Of a DNA stretch of 33,012 nt, positions 20,628-31,711 are shown one piece after another (the first letter of the stretch is position 1; every line of letters starts with the position of its first letter). Source of the stretch: Hymenochaete sp. R1 (Eukaryota > Basidiomycota > Agaricomycetes > Hymenochaetales > Hymenochaetaceae); the NCBI GenBank assembly GCA_019400425.1, contig JAFREE010000209.1, positions 1 to 33,012 of the forward strand, read 5' to 3'. Below the pieces are notes generated by a model. The model did not search any database. It had not been told where the DNA came from and saw nothing but the letters and a program-made list of their open reading frames with translations. The position numbers and the translations under genes are program-made.

Positions 20628-21770
20628 TCATACCGCCTTCCACGTCTCTTCCCCCTCCTCCTCAACCACACTCCCTCCACAAACCTCCAACACCTTCCAA
20701 TCAACCTCCACCCCAAACTCCCGAAACACACCCGCCGCATCCTCCGCAATCTTTTCAAAGTTCCCCGTCGCGAGCGCCAGGATCGTCGGGCCCGCGCCTG
20801 AAAGGCATATGCCGAGCAGGCCGGGGTGCGTGGCGGGGGTGAGGCGGGAGGTGACTTGCGGGAGGCCCGGGATGAGCGTTTTGCGGTAGGGCTGGTGGAC
20901 GCGGTCTTGCATGGCGTCGTAGATGAGGCTTGGGTCGGGAGGGGTACGGGAGAGGGCGGTGGTGAGGACTGCGAGGCGTTGGAGGTTGAATACCTGTAGT
21001 ATGCGCGTCCAGCTGGATTCTTGGATGGGGAAAGAAATAAGGGAGAAACAACGTACGAGGTCTGTGCGCGAGTATGAGGAGGGAAGGACGTCCCTTGCCT
21101 TGGCCGTGCTCAGCTCGAATCGTGGTATGATAGCGACGGCCTTGATGCTCTCCGCCCACCCAAACCTGACGTAGTGCCCGATGCCCTCCGGCGGATGAGG
21201 CGGGTCGACACCCCACTCCTCCCCCGCATCGGGCGGATACTCCGGCAAGACCTCGCTCAACGGCACCTGCGCCCGCTTCTGCGTCTCGTCGTCGAGTTCC
21301 CTAAGGTAGCTACCGACGAACCCGCCGACGAGCGCGGCGGTGACGTTGTCGGGGTGTCGCTCGACCATGAGGGCGAAGTCGAGGATGCGGGAGGTGGAGA
21401 GGTGGAGGTGGGCGAGGGCGTTGGCGAGGAGGATGCCTGCGATGACGGCTGCGCCGGAGGAGCCGAGGCCGCGGCCGAAGGGGATGTCGTTGTGGGCGTG
21501 GAGGGCGAGGTGGGGCGGGAAGGAGGGGATGGCGTGGCAGCGGAGGACATAGAGCGCGACGCGGGTGGTGAGGTTCTTGAAGGGGTCGAGGGGGACGGAG
21601 AGGGCGCCGTGGCCGGAATAGGAGATGAGGGGGAGCGGGGAAGGGTTTTTGGCGATGTCGATGTGGACTTGGAGGGAGAGGGAGAGGGAAAGGGAAAGGC
21701 CGACGACGTCGAAACCTGGGCCTATGTTGGCAGACGTCGCGGGGACGCGGATGGTCAGTGAACGAGCCAT
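20628..21770 (-). CDS. THR1: Homoserine kinase
   Basis: Exons 21057-21770 and 20628-20993 encode 359 residues, close to the yeast enzyme (357). This GHMP-family kinase phosphorylates homoserine to O-phosphohomoserine, the penultimate step of threonine synthesis, in the cytosol. The start MARSLTIRVPATSANIGPGF (1-20) is the typical N-terminal motif. The ATP-binding motif PFGRGLGSSGAAVIAG is at about 97-112, ERHPDNVTAALVGG follows, and the C-terminal motif is GICLSGAGPTILAL. The 63-nt intron (20994-21056, GTACGT...TACAG) is a multiple of three without a stop, so the sequence also reads through as one open frame. Removing it restores the family sequence SRTDLVFNLQRLAVLTTAL. Residues 25-33 are an LSLSLSLSL run from a purine-rich GGGAGA-type tract (about 21672-21698), an unusual expansion. 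The coding region is GC-rich at third positions. The gene is divergent from the 1185-residue gene. Confidence 0.95.
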   Translation of the reverse strand: MARSLTIRVPATSANIGPGFDVVGLSLSLSLSLQVHIDIAKNPSPLPLISYSGHGALSVPLDPFKNLTTRVALYVLRCHAIPSFPPHLALHAHNDIPFGRGLGSSGAAVIAGILLANALAHLHLSTSRILDFALMVERHPDNVTAALVGGFVGSYLRELDDETQKRAQVPLSEVLPEYPPDAGEEWGVDPPHPPEGIGHYVRFGWAESIKAVAIIPRFELSTAKARDVLPSSYSRTDLVRCFSLISFPIQESSWTRILQVFNLQRLAVLTTALSRTPPDPSLIYDAMQDRVHQPYRKTLIPGLPQVTSRLTPATHPGLLGICLSGAGPTILALATGNFEKIAEDAAGVFREFGVEVDWKVLEVCGGSVVEEEGEETWKAV

Positions 21771-22167
21771 GGAGTACTAGTTTCTGGTGGTGAGTGGATG
21801 CATCTCTCGAGGTGGAGGTGCAGAAAGCGAGTGATCGACGCTAGTGCATATAGTCAAGTCAGTTGCAGTCGGAATTGAAATTCCAATTTAGATGAATCGG
21901 GATTGAATTAATATATTGAAAGGACATCTCCGACCGACCATATGTGACAGTACTGAAGAGTGACAGAAATAGGCAGGAGCAACGTTTATTTGGAAGCATA
22001 TTACAAATGTCGTCTTTGACGTGCATATACTCACATATATGCACCCTACTTTTTAAATATCTCATTTGCGTGGTTTTCACTTTAATCTCTCCCTCTCTTT
22101 CCTTCCTTCCACCACCATCTCTCCCCTCAAGACTTCCTGCAAGCAATCTGGCTCATCGGCATCAGCG
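21771..22167. promoter_or_regulatory. Shared divergent promoter region, THR1 and the 1185-residue gene
   Basis: A 397-bp gap between two opposing start codons. A CT-rich tract (about 22084-22140) lies immediately upstream of the plus-strand ATG and probably forms its leader. A CCAAT sits near 21884. I see no unambiguous TATA box or Gcn4-type site. Confidence 0.4.
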
Positions 22168-25100
22168 ATGCCACCCTCCACGAGCACTGGTACTCCCCGT
22201 GCACTCCACGCTCACTCCCGCGACCAATCCTTTTCAATCGAGCAATTCGGCGACCTCGTCTCTAAAGCTCTCGACATCCATCGAATCCCAGACAACTCAC
22301 TCGCTTTCTCCTTATGCAACCCCTCTCCGCCTCGACGATCAACAAACACGCCAAAGCGCTCGAAAGAAGCTCTCAAAAAGTTCAAGAGCGCGTTCTTTGG
22401 TCGATCCGTCCAGCGCGACGCGTCTCTAAACGCGGTGCCACCCATTTCCAACTCCCAGTCGTCCGGTTCCAGCTCCAGCTTTCAGACGCGTCGTCTCGCG
22501 TCTTCTTCTGTCCCTGTTCTCACCTTACCTCCTCTTCCCGTATCTCAGACTGCATCTGTCTCCCCTTCTAGTCTAGACTTTGATCTTGGTTTCGAGTCGT
22601 CGAGTCCTGCAACGCCTGTCGATTCGGTCTGCCATCCTTCACCGAACATTGCCCAGTCGTGCCTCCATTCTTCTGGTATGTTAGTTGATATGATAAACGT
22701 ATAGACTTATCCTGATAGCATATATGCAAAAATTATTCCCCTACACTTAGCAAGTCGCGTGGACGATATCGCATCGAAGTCGCATTTCCCCCGTTCTCAA
22801 CCACCTCCGAAATGGAAAACCAAGCGTCCGTCTTCACCTGGACCATCCCTATCCATGACTCCCGAACAGATCGGTTCCATCACGTCGTCCGAGATGCCTC
22901 AATGCACCGATACTTCCTCTCCCGACCTCGACGATCCGCAATATTTCTTCGACGACAGTGGTTTTGCGGAGGCCGACACCTTTCCCGCTCTTAAGACACA
23001 GGGGAAGAAGCCAAAGCCTGCCAGACATGTCCGGAGTACTTCTCCCCACACGGAGAACACGCTTCTCTCAATCCCAGCCAAACAGAACGTGACCATAGCC
23101 CGGTCTCATGAAGTGCCGAAGAAGGCGACTTCCACTGTCAAAGCCCCAAAACCACACGTGCATCCACTGCCGCCCGTTCGCCCGCGTCGCGACTCTGGAA
23201 GTGGTCCCCATCGCGTCTCGCGTTGGGTCACAAAGTCTGCAAACACGTCGCCCCGGAAGATCAGACGTATTGCGAGGAGTCGACCTCCGGGCCACCCGAT
23301 ACCCTCAGGACCATTGCCACCAATCCCTGTTGATACCCCCGCTGGACTTCCCAGCTATTTGTTTGCTCCCGGAAGCCCAGCTGGAGATCGTGGAACCGAG
23401 GCTGGAGAGACCAGTGTAGATAGCATAGACTCGGCTGAGATAATGAGTTGGCGCATGCCACTATTAGAGCTGTCGACGAGCAAGGTGTCAACAACTTCTA
23501 GTTACCAAGCGGTCAGTCATTTCATTGCCATAAGTAATCTCGACCAAGCTCACATTTGTTTTGTAGCATACTCATGGACGACCTTCACGGAATTCCATTC
23601 GCGAACGATTAGGTCTTGGGCCTCAATTGCAGACTGGTATGACTTCAAAGGATCAGGCTGACGAGATAATGCCAACAAGCCAAAGGGGATCACCCAAGTC
23701 TGCCTTTCGTACCAAGTTTCCGAAAGGACTTGCTATCCAAGCATCCCCAAGGGCATCATATTCTACATCTCGACTTGCTCTCCCTAGGTTAACTTCAGCC
23801 TCGCTGCTCTCTCTGCGTAGCGTGGCTACAGTCACCGTTGGTAGTAAAGGCACATCGACGTGTGAGGATGACAGCCCAGAGAAGGAACATGCACTCAACG
23901 TCAATCGAGCTTTCACCCCGGACGACGATCCGTTTGCGGCGGATCCACCAACTACGCCCCTCACGCCTGTCACTCCCGCAATTGAGGTACCGACACAGCA
24001 ACGCCGACGAGCCAAGTTGCCCTGGACGATGAAACTCGACCACAACTCGGGCGCGTCCACGACGTCGTTGGATACCCCTGTATCTGCGCCCGCAACACTT
24101 CCAAGTTGGCACTATCGCCTAGGGTCGCACTCAAACAAGTCCTCTCCCGCTTTGAGCTCTAAGACCTTGCCTCATCCTCCCTCGAACGACGCTTCTCAAC
24201 CGAACGCATACATGGGCCAGCGATGTGCCGAACTTCAGCCATCTTTAAGTCGTCGTCGGTATCCACATGCTAGCGCCCATCCTTCGCACCCACCGAGTAG
24301 TACCCGAAACCTTGGAAAACTCTTCTCGAGTGTTCGAAAACTTTCTGCGGGGACACATTCCAGCACCAACGTTTCACTAATGCCCAAGGAAACGCGGAAA
24401 GATGATCGCAATGCGAAGAATAGGCTTGCTATAGCGCATACACCCAGTCGACCGAGTTCACCGTTCCCCATGCTCTTCCTCCGCTCCAAGAATTCGAGTG
24501 CTAATGCAGCGGTGACTTCGAAGGGAGCCGCCAAGGAAGCTGCGGTGCCACCGGTTCAAGTGCCTATGCGATTTGACGACGGGCTTGGAATTAGCGAACT
24601 ATCCAAGGGTAACCCACCGTTCAAACGGCCTTCTATCACGCTCCTTGAACGACCACTCATCCTCCCTCGTAAGGAATCCGGTAACACCTTCTTGAATCCC
24701 AAAACGGAGAATATCAGGCGGGATGTGGCTGCTATTTCTCCTACTGCGTGGCTCCTTGACTCTGAATACGAAGACGACGAGGACGAGGAGAGTAAGGATT
24801 ATCGGGACGAAAAGCGGCGAGCAGCTGAGGGGTTGGGCATCGATCTTGAAACTCGGAAGCTTGGGCTTTCGACGGATGTAGAGGATAAAGATAGCAAACA
24901 GGAGTCGGGCGTGGGTCATTCTGACGTTCCTTCAGAACCTGCACCGACCTATGAAGAAGTCATGGCCAATTCGCGACAGCACCTTTCCGATGGAGATGTT
25001 GAGTCTACTCCTTCTGACTCCGAGCAAGAGGGCGATATCACCGTGTTGCAAGACGTACAGGAGGAATGGCCTATGCCTCCTCATCGAACGGTTGTCTTTG

Positions 25101-25911
25101 AAGAAGAAGGCGATTCGTATCATGTTGTTGAACCCAGTTCTGAGGTATGTCACAGAAATTGAGGAGCTTCATATATGCTGATGCAGTTGTTCGTGTGCAG
25201 TTCATCCAACCCGACTCATTGCCCAATACGCCCCGGCACTCGATTCAATTCTCAAGGCAACATTCCCCATTGTCCTTTTCCTCCGCCTCGTCTCCACTTG
25301 CGAGCAAACGTTCCAGTGATGCTTCGGGATCGGGATCCGCTGCCAATTGCAATTCAAGAAGGCTGAGCACGCAGCAGGCGTTGCTTATCGCACGAGCAAT
25401 GGGTTGCAACCTTGACCTTGGAAGAAATTCCACGGACGGGAACGAAGCCGCCATCGGTCATGCGCTCCAGGCTCCTGTTTCCGATGATCACCTGCACATC
25501 ACAGCGACGCATCCGTCTCATTCGACTTCCTCGCTCGATTCTGGTTCTGCGGGCGATTCGGCGTATTACACCGTACACTCGACCTCTTCTCCGGGAGCAC
25601 GGTCTGTTGCAGGATCGCATTCTTGCGAGGGGTACGTCACCGATATCAAGGTGTCACCCGTAGCGGTTGGGAACCTTGGCAAATTGAAGGATCCTCTCGA
25701 CCGCGACCAGGTTGGCGAAGCGCCCATCCATGCTCAACTCCATCTAGCAGTCGCCAGGGCACGTTCCTCAACGACGACAACATCACTCACCGACTCCGTC
25801 GTAATTGGAGTCTCTGTCGACGGAGAATGCAATGGAGGCGAGACCAGTCTGTTAGATGCTTCCCCCATAGAGACGAGGAGTCGAGAACCGAGCGCCGCGC
25901 ATCAGCTCTAA
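22168..25911 (+). CDS. Uncharacterised large disordered Ser/Pro-rich protein
   Basis: Not recognised as a named family. Four exons (22168-22675, 22751-23511, 23567-25144, 25201-25911) encode 1185 residues; introns of 55-75 nt join in phase. The start is the first ATG in the open frame. A possible folded element lies near the N-terminus (SIEQFGDLVSKALDIHRIP, about 24-42), followed by basic RSKEALKKFKSAFFGRSVQR. Most of the remainder is Ser/Thr/Pro-rich with many SP/TP sites, basic patches (PRKIRRIARSRPPGHP), a GRPSRNSIRERLGLGP segment starting exon 3, and an acidic run (SEYEDDEDEESKDYRDE) near 805-821. A segment EPAPTYEEVM resembles, but does not match, a PPxY motif. No signal peptide, membrane segment or catalytic motif is visible. 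The composition suggests a phosphorylated cortical or regulatory scaffold, which is inference. Confidence 0.75.
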
Positions 25912-26715
25912 AGCCCGTGTATTTCGTGGGTCTCGCATGGGCTGCATGATGAAATTCCCATTTGGATCTGAGAGCGATTCATCAGCTTCTTCGCAAGATC
26001 TTGTCGTCTTGTTCTTCTTGTCCTTGATTTGAGGTTCGTTTTGCATGGGAATCACGGTGATGAAGAATTGAAGAAGCAGAATCGAGTTGAGTCTCGACGT
26101 TGCGAGAGAGGCTTGGCTCGTTTTGGAGGATCGACAGAATACTTACTCTTACTCCCCACCCCCCGCTTCGCGTTCGTCGAAGACCTTTGATCCTATGTTA
26201 CCTTTGTGCGTATGACTGTGTTTTCTTGTTTTTTTTTTCAGTATTTCATTCTCTTCAATGGTTTCTCGTTCATTTACTTTACTTTATTATTATGCTGGCC
26301 TGCATTGTACTCCCAGTATCGCTGGTCTTCTAATGTTCTTTTAGAAACTTTATACCTTCATTTATATCTCCCCGTGTACTCTTATACCGTACAATCCCTT
26401 TCGTCGTCTTGTTCGATTTTGAAGTCGTTATTTTACTTGAAAGAAAAGATAAAGAATGTGTATTAGCCGAACGAACCCCTTGTATGCGTATACTATACTC
26501 CTATGGTACAGATATAAGCAAATAAAGTAATCTTTGACCAGAGAGCTCCTCATTCAAGACCCGTAAAAGAGCAAAGATAGAACAGAAGAATGTTCCAATA
26601 GACCAAGTGCATGTACTCCAACCCAAGAAGCGATCAGTCCAGTCCAGTCCGGCCCGGTCCAGTTTAGTCAAAGAACAACCCTAAGCCCTAGACAACTCCC
26701 AAAGTGAAAGTCAAT
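25912..26715. other. Convergent intergenic region, 0.8 kb
   Basis: No supported gene. The region lies between the stop of the 1185-residue gene and the stop of the minus-strand membrane protein. T-rich stretches occur around 26220-26420. AATAAA at about 26520 could serve polyadenylation of the plus-strand transcript. A short CAGTC repeat (three copies, then a GC-rich variant) spans about 26635-26665. Confidence 0.55.
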
Positions 26716-29043
26716 TTAGAGCGGCCGGTACGTCCGTCTACTGGGAGCAGCCACCACAGACGACCGATCGCGACCCTCCATCTGCGCACGCGAGCGGCGC
26801 ATGTGCGAGTCCATTTCCTCGTCCACGCTCTCTAATAACCCGAGCCCGCGCGAGCGTCGGAGTCTCTCCGAACCCGGGCCCGAGACTGAACCCAGATCCA
26901 TGTTGGGGATGGTATATGGGTTGTGTGTGCGCGGAGGGGCACGGGGCATCCCTGTTCTTGGTTTGCGCTTTATGTTTGGGTTGGAGGTTGGGGCGAGGAA
27001 GCCGGGTTGGAGGAGAGGAGGGGGAGGAGAAGGGGGCTGGGGACGGGGGGAGGGGAAGTAGTCGGTGAGGACTGCGTCGGTTGCTGAGGTTGAGGTTGTG
27101 TCGCTATACTCGGCTTCGGCTTCGGCTTGGGCGGGCGGACGAGCATGAGTTCGCTCGCGATGGCGTTGGCGTTGGCGAGTGCGTGGTTGGCGAGACCGTG
27201 ACCGATGCCGGGTGTATCTGTCCTCTTCGGCATCGACACTCTCACCATATGCATATGTATATGCATGGCTATGACCACGACCACGATCACGACTATGACC
27301 ATCGTGCGGCGGATGGACACCGTCATCGTGCAGAGTGTAGCGTCTTATCTTGTCTTGGCCGGAGTATGACGAAGGCCTGCGCTCGCGGTACGACTCGCGG
27401 TTGTATGGCTCGTATGGGTCGAACGGATCGGAGTCGCGGGGTTCGTATGGGTATGGGTACGACGAGCGTTCGCGACGGACGTCTTCTCTCGGTATTGGAT
27501 ACTGTGGTCTATACGCTCTCCGTCTGTCATCTCCACCGCCACTTCCACCAACATTTAGACTTGAATCCCTCCAAGCGAGCGCGTCGATGGCCTTCTCGAT
27601 ATCCTTATCCCGAAGCTCAACCGCCGAACTCGAGTCTCTCAGTGCCGTCTTCTCAGACGCCGACGCCGACCTGCTGATGAGCCCATCTCTCGACCCCGAG
27701 CCGGAGCGAGACCGCTGTACGCCAATGAGATGCGCGTTTCTCGTGCGTTGCGCTGCGAGCGAGCGGCGATGGACGATGCAGAGAACGAGGGAGGCGAGGA
27801 GGGTGACGCCGACGAGGACGACGGGGACGACGATGGCTGCTGTGGGGAGGCCTGCGCGGGAGAGGGTGGCTGCTTGGGGTTGTAGAGAAGCGTTGGCAGG
27901 GAGTGAGCTTCCTGAGGAGTTTGTGTCTGCACTGGGTGAGGAAGCTGGGCTGACAGGTGAGGATTGCGTGTTGGTGTTGGTATCACTGGCGGTGTTACGG
28001 TCCCCGTCTTTGGCGTTTGATCCAGACCCAGAGGACCCAGAATTTGAAGTAGAGCTAGCACCAGACTTTGGGGCGGAGCTTCCAGAACCAGAGCCAGAGC
28101 CAGAACCTTTACCTGACGAAGGCGAAGTGTGTGATGATCCGGTCGGCGTGTGAGCTGTGCTACTGCCATTATCGTCCTCCGAGTCCAGGTCCGAGTTGGA
28201 TGCATGACCCTTTCGGGATGAGCTACCAGAGTGAGAGCCTGAGCCTGAGCTTGAACTACCTCCATGCGAGTCATCATTTTCATTGTCAGAAAACGTGTCG
28301 TCATCCATAGGAGCCTGTGATGACTCCTGCGAGTCCGAGTCCCATTTGTTATGCTTAGAAGAGCTTGAATCATAGTCTGAGTCCGAGTTTGATCGAGAGG
28401 AGCGTGACTTGTCCACCGATTCAGAAACACTCGGCGCGTCGCTTTTCTCACCAGAACCAGAGACAAAGCTTGCCATGGAGTTCTCCCTAGCTTTGGCTTT
28501 AGCAGATGACGCTGGAAGAAGCGGTAAAAACCAAGTCAGGTTCCGAATCTCTTTCGATAGATAGGAGAAGGCTAGCTTTCGGTAAGACCACTTACGATCC
28601 AGGGAGAAAGAGGGAGACATCATCTCGTGGCCGCTTCCGTCTTTCATCTCAAGATAATAATCTTCAGCGCTGTTGGAGCTGATATCTGGAACAGCGCTGG
28701 AAAAGCAAAGACAGCGAAGTCATGCACATGAGTATACGCGAATCCAAGAGAAAGTTCTGATTGGAGAAAAGGTGACGTACACCGAGATCGAATAGGAGCC
28801 TCCATTTTTCGACACCGATACGGAGGGGGAGACGGTTTGACCACAGCGACCAGAAGATTTCGAGCACAGGCTGACGGAAGGTGATTGTATAGGAGAATCT
28901 GAAGACCATTCGCCTACGATCTGGTCACCAGGACCAAATGTAGATCCAGGCGAAGGTTTTAACCAGTTCAGGTCCTGCCTGGCCTTGACCAGCAAGGGTG
29001 TAGAAGATACCACGAGCAAAGCCAGATGCGACGACTTTACCAT
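26716..29043 (-). CDS. Ser-rich type I membrane protein with Kre9/Knh1-like ectodomain
   Basis: Exons 28781-29043, 28596-28696 and 26716-28511 encode 719 residues, phases consistent. Residues 1-21 form a signal peptide (KSSHLALLVVSSTPLLVKA). Residues 25-121 look like the Ser/Thr-rich anchored (Kre9/Knh1-type) domain of fungal surface proteins: LNWLKPSPGSTFGPGDQIVG, Cys pair, GGSYSISVAVPDIS, then YYLEMKD. A long Ser/Gly/Asp-rich stalk (about 123-344, with SGSGSGSGSS runs) probably carries O-glycans. One membrane helix lies at about 345-368 (AAIVVPVVLVGVTLLASLVL), followed by HRRS. The 350-residue cytoplasmic tail is rich in Arg, Tyr and Pro. The architecture resembles wall-stress sensors (Mid2/Wsc) without sharing their cysteine-rich domains. 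A wall or surface-sensing role is inference. It is divergent from the membrane protein at 29678. Confidence 0.8.
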
Positions 29044-29677
29044 CGCAAATACGATTAAAAAAACGAAGGGAAATAGCCTCGGGCAAGGCCTGCCTGCAGC
29101 TTTGAGGAGAAGAAGTGGAATGCAGAAATGACGGAAGATGCCAGCCGGCGAAAAAGACTTTAGACGGCGCCCAGCCTCGTGTGTCTCAGGTATGCGATGA
29201 GCGCTTAGCGAGTGCTTAGGCTTAGCCCGTTGCACTAAAGATCCCGGCGGCGGGAGTCGGATGGATTCTCAACGAGTCCTTCGGTAATGTACAATCAATT
29301 AGGATCATTCTCGTTGCAGCTGATTACCTTTGTTCCCATCAAAGTGATGATTCAAGTAAGTTATTTGAAATTGAATCATCCAATTATGCTCAGATCTCCG
29401 AACCGCATTCCTTCTCTCCTCAATCCTAGGCTCAGGCTAGACGGCCTCTTACCCCGGCAAAACCCTTCCACCCCCCTCTTTCCTTTTTTATTTTATTTTC
29501 CTCTGCATCAATTCCACATGGGTTCCTTCGCGCTTTTCGTTGGTTGGGACCAGACCTCTTTTGCTGTGCTACTTACCATTCTCCCTTCCTCTCCCTCTCT
29601 CATCTCGCACTCTCATTCTGGCTGCTGCTCACTCCTTCGACCTTGGGTTCCCTATACCCGCTCTTTGAGCTGCCCTC
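29044..29677. promoter_or_regulatory. Shared divergent promoter region of two membrane-protein genes
   Basis: A 634-bp gap between opposing start codons of two single-pass surface proteins. It contains a CCAAT at about 29379 and a T-rich tract around 29486-29500, then CT-rich sequence up to the plus-strand ATG. Its short open frame on the plus strand looks non-coding. Any signal-peptide exon for the plus-strand gene would lie here, but I could not identify one. Confidence 0.4.
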
Positions 29678-31711
29678 ATGGTCTCCTGGACGCGCTTAGT
29701 CGATAACATAAGCCCCCTCATCCGCCTTCAGTTCATCGACGGACAGGCGAACGTGTGGGTTGGTCCTACAAATCACGCTGGCTCAGGCAGCGCCTATGAT
29801 ACATCCCAGTCCGTTTACACTTCACTTTCCCATGGAAGCTTCTAACAAACATTCTGACGTTACAGGCTGTATAATAGTACCATTCTCTCTACCGAGCAAA
29901 CCGGGATTGGGTGGTCCTTTTTGTTCAATGGCACGGGCGTGACGGTATACGGCTCCAAAGGTCCTTTCCTTGGAGGCTACTCAGTCTATGTAGATGGCGA
30001 AAAGACAGAGGATGGGAACGCGACTTCATCCGACTACCAGTACCAACAAACCCTCTACCAGAAGACAGACCTTTCGAACGGGTATCACAACGTAACCTTG
30101 ATCAATGTGCCATCTACTTCTACTCAGAATGTCATGGAAATCGATTATGTACGTGAGAACGCCGTTTTTCGCGCAATCCTCCGCATAGCTCATATGATGC
30201 ACAGATCTCATATGAGTCGACCTTGGGTGACGACTCTTCCTCACTCAATTTCGTCGCGGCTGATACACACGACACAACCTATTGGAGGTACGGACAAGGG
30301 AATTGGGATGCTTTCCCCGTTTTATCGAGTGACGATATCGACTCCGCAATGTAAGCCGAGCCGTTCATTATGAACCAGAGACAAGTCCAAATGAAGTATT
30401 TTTTTCAGTTCATCAGATGTCAATGGCGCATATGCGTCTGTAGTATTTGAGGTACGAGGCATCATATTTTCGGTCAATCCATGCTCAAATAGTTCTGAAG
30501 GGAGATGCGATTGATATCATTGGTCGAGTGAATGCGTACAACGGGGCGTTTACAGTGTATCTGGACCAACAAAACATGGGAATCATGCAACCCTATCACA
30601 CTGACAGTCCACTGCTTACCTCCCTATACTACGCTGATAACTTGGGCTCCGGTACTCACAACGTTACTCTGGTCAATAACCCAAGTTCATGGGTAGACGG
30701 TGGCACAGGCAATCTATTTATTGCGTATGCGAATATCACTTATGCTATAAAGTGAGCCGAGATGCTACTGCTGTTAGGCCGATGTAACTCATACTTGATG
30801 TTTTTAGCGGTGATGAGTCGATCTCAACGAAAGGTCCTCTTCCGTCGAGTGCAACTTCGACTCCAGGATCCTCGCCTACGAATAGCGGTGACCTTGCAAC
30901 CTTGACTGCGCCCTCGTCCGACTCGTCGTCAAACGGCTCCTCAAGTTCAACGTATGTCTTATCCCCTTCCAACGCATTGAGTAATCCTAATTCACAAAAC
31001 CCAATAGTCGCTCCACTATCATCGGCGCAGCCGTAGGTGGTGTTTTAGGCGGTCTCGCTATCCTCGGCGCCCTCATCTTTTTCTGCTGGCGTCACAAGCG
31101 TCAAAGGAACGAAGCCTTCCTCGAAAAAGCCGCATCGGTACCGTATCCAGCAGGCCCACGGCGAAAGTCGCTGAACTCCGTCACGCCAACAAGCCCGTAC
31201 TACTCTGAAGGCTACACGGACTATAGGACGGAAGACTCGCCCGTGACGTCCGTCCCGCCGAGACATATAAGTGGCGTGCTCGCCATGCCTGTGTACGTTG
31301 CCTTTCGTTTCTTCGTGTTTCTCGAAAATAAAGCAAAGACACGAGTATACTGATGATTGTGAATCTGAACAGGGATCGAAAGCGGCGAGGTCCAGACTCC
31401 TATCCTATAAGCCCTATCAGCCCCGTCTCAGAATCCCGAGTACCTGACTCGGAAGTCAGGTACGTTTCTCCCTTTTTTTCCCAGTTCGACAAACTCGTTC
31501 TTTCTAACTCATTTGTTAATTCGTTACAAACAGCGCGTTCAGAAGGGACCACCCGCCTCCGCAGTATGATTATGATTACGATTATGGTGCGGGCGAGTCT
31601 GGCTCTTCGGGATACGGCGCCGGTGCGAGCGGTGCAGGACCGAGCGGATATCGTGGACCTCAACATCCTACAGCTGACACTAACTATTTCCCTCGAGATC
31701 GGAAACGTTAA
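29678..31711 (+). CDS. Single-pass membrane protein with duplicated beta-rich ectodomain
   Basis: Nine exons (29678-29808, 29866-30148, 30205-30350, 30409-30451, 30501-30751, 30808-30951, 31008-31292, 31373-31459, 31534-31711) encode 515 residues with every phase consistent. The ectodomain has two related halves. One contains FNGTGVTVYGSKGPFLGGYS and GYHNVTLINVPS (near 115-127); the other contains GDAIDIIGRVNAYNGAFTVY and GTHNVTLVNNPSS (near 251-263). Each has an NVT glycosylation site. This arrangement is common in agaricomycete surface proteins of unknown function. A Ser/Thr stalk (about 283-333) leads to one membrane helix at 336-360 (TIIGAAVGGVLGGLAILGAL, then IFFCW) and basic RHKRQR. The cytoplasmic tail has SP repeats and HPPPQYDYDYDYG, with a PPxY match at 465-468. 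No signal peptide is visible at the chosen start, so the 5' end may be incomplete. The first donor (GTCCGT) is non-canonical beyond GT. Confidence 0.83.

Noticed and set aside
21174..21761. A 195-codon acidic plus-strand open frame
   Set aside because: It is the antisense shadow of the GC-rich THR1 coding region.
29287..29706. A plus-strand frame of 139 codons between the two membrane proteins
   Set aside because: It overlaps the next gene's start in another frame and is T/C-rich leader-like sequence.
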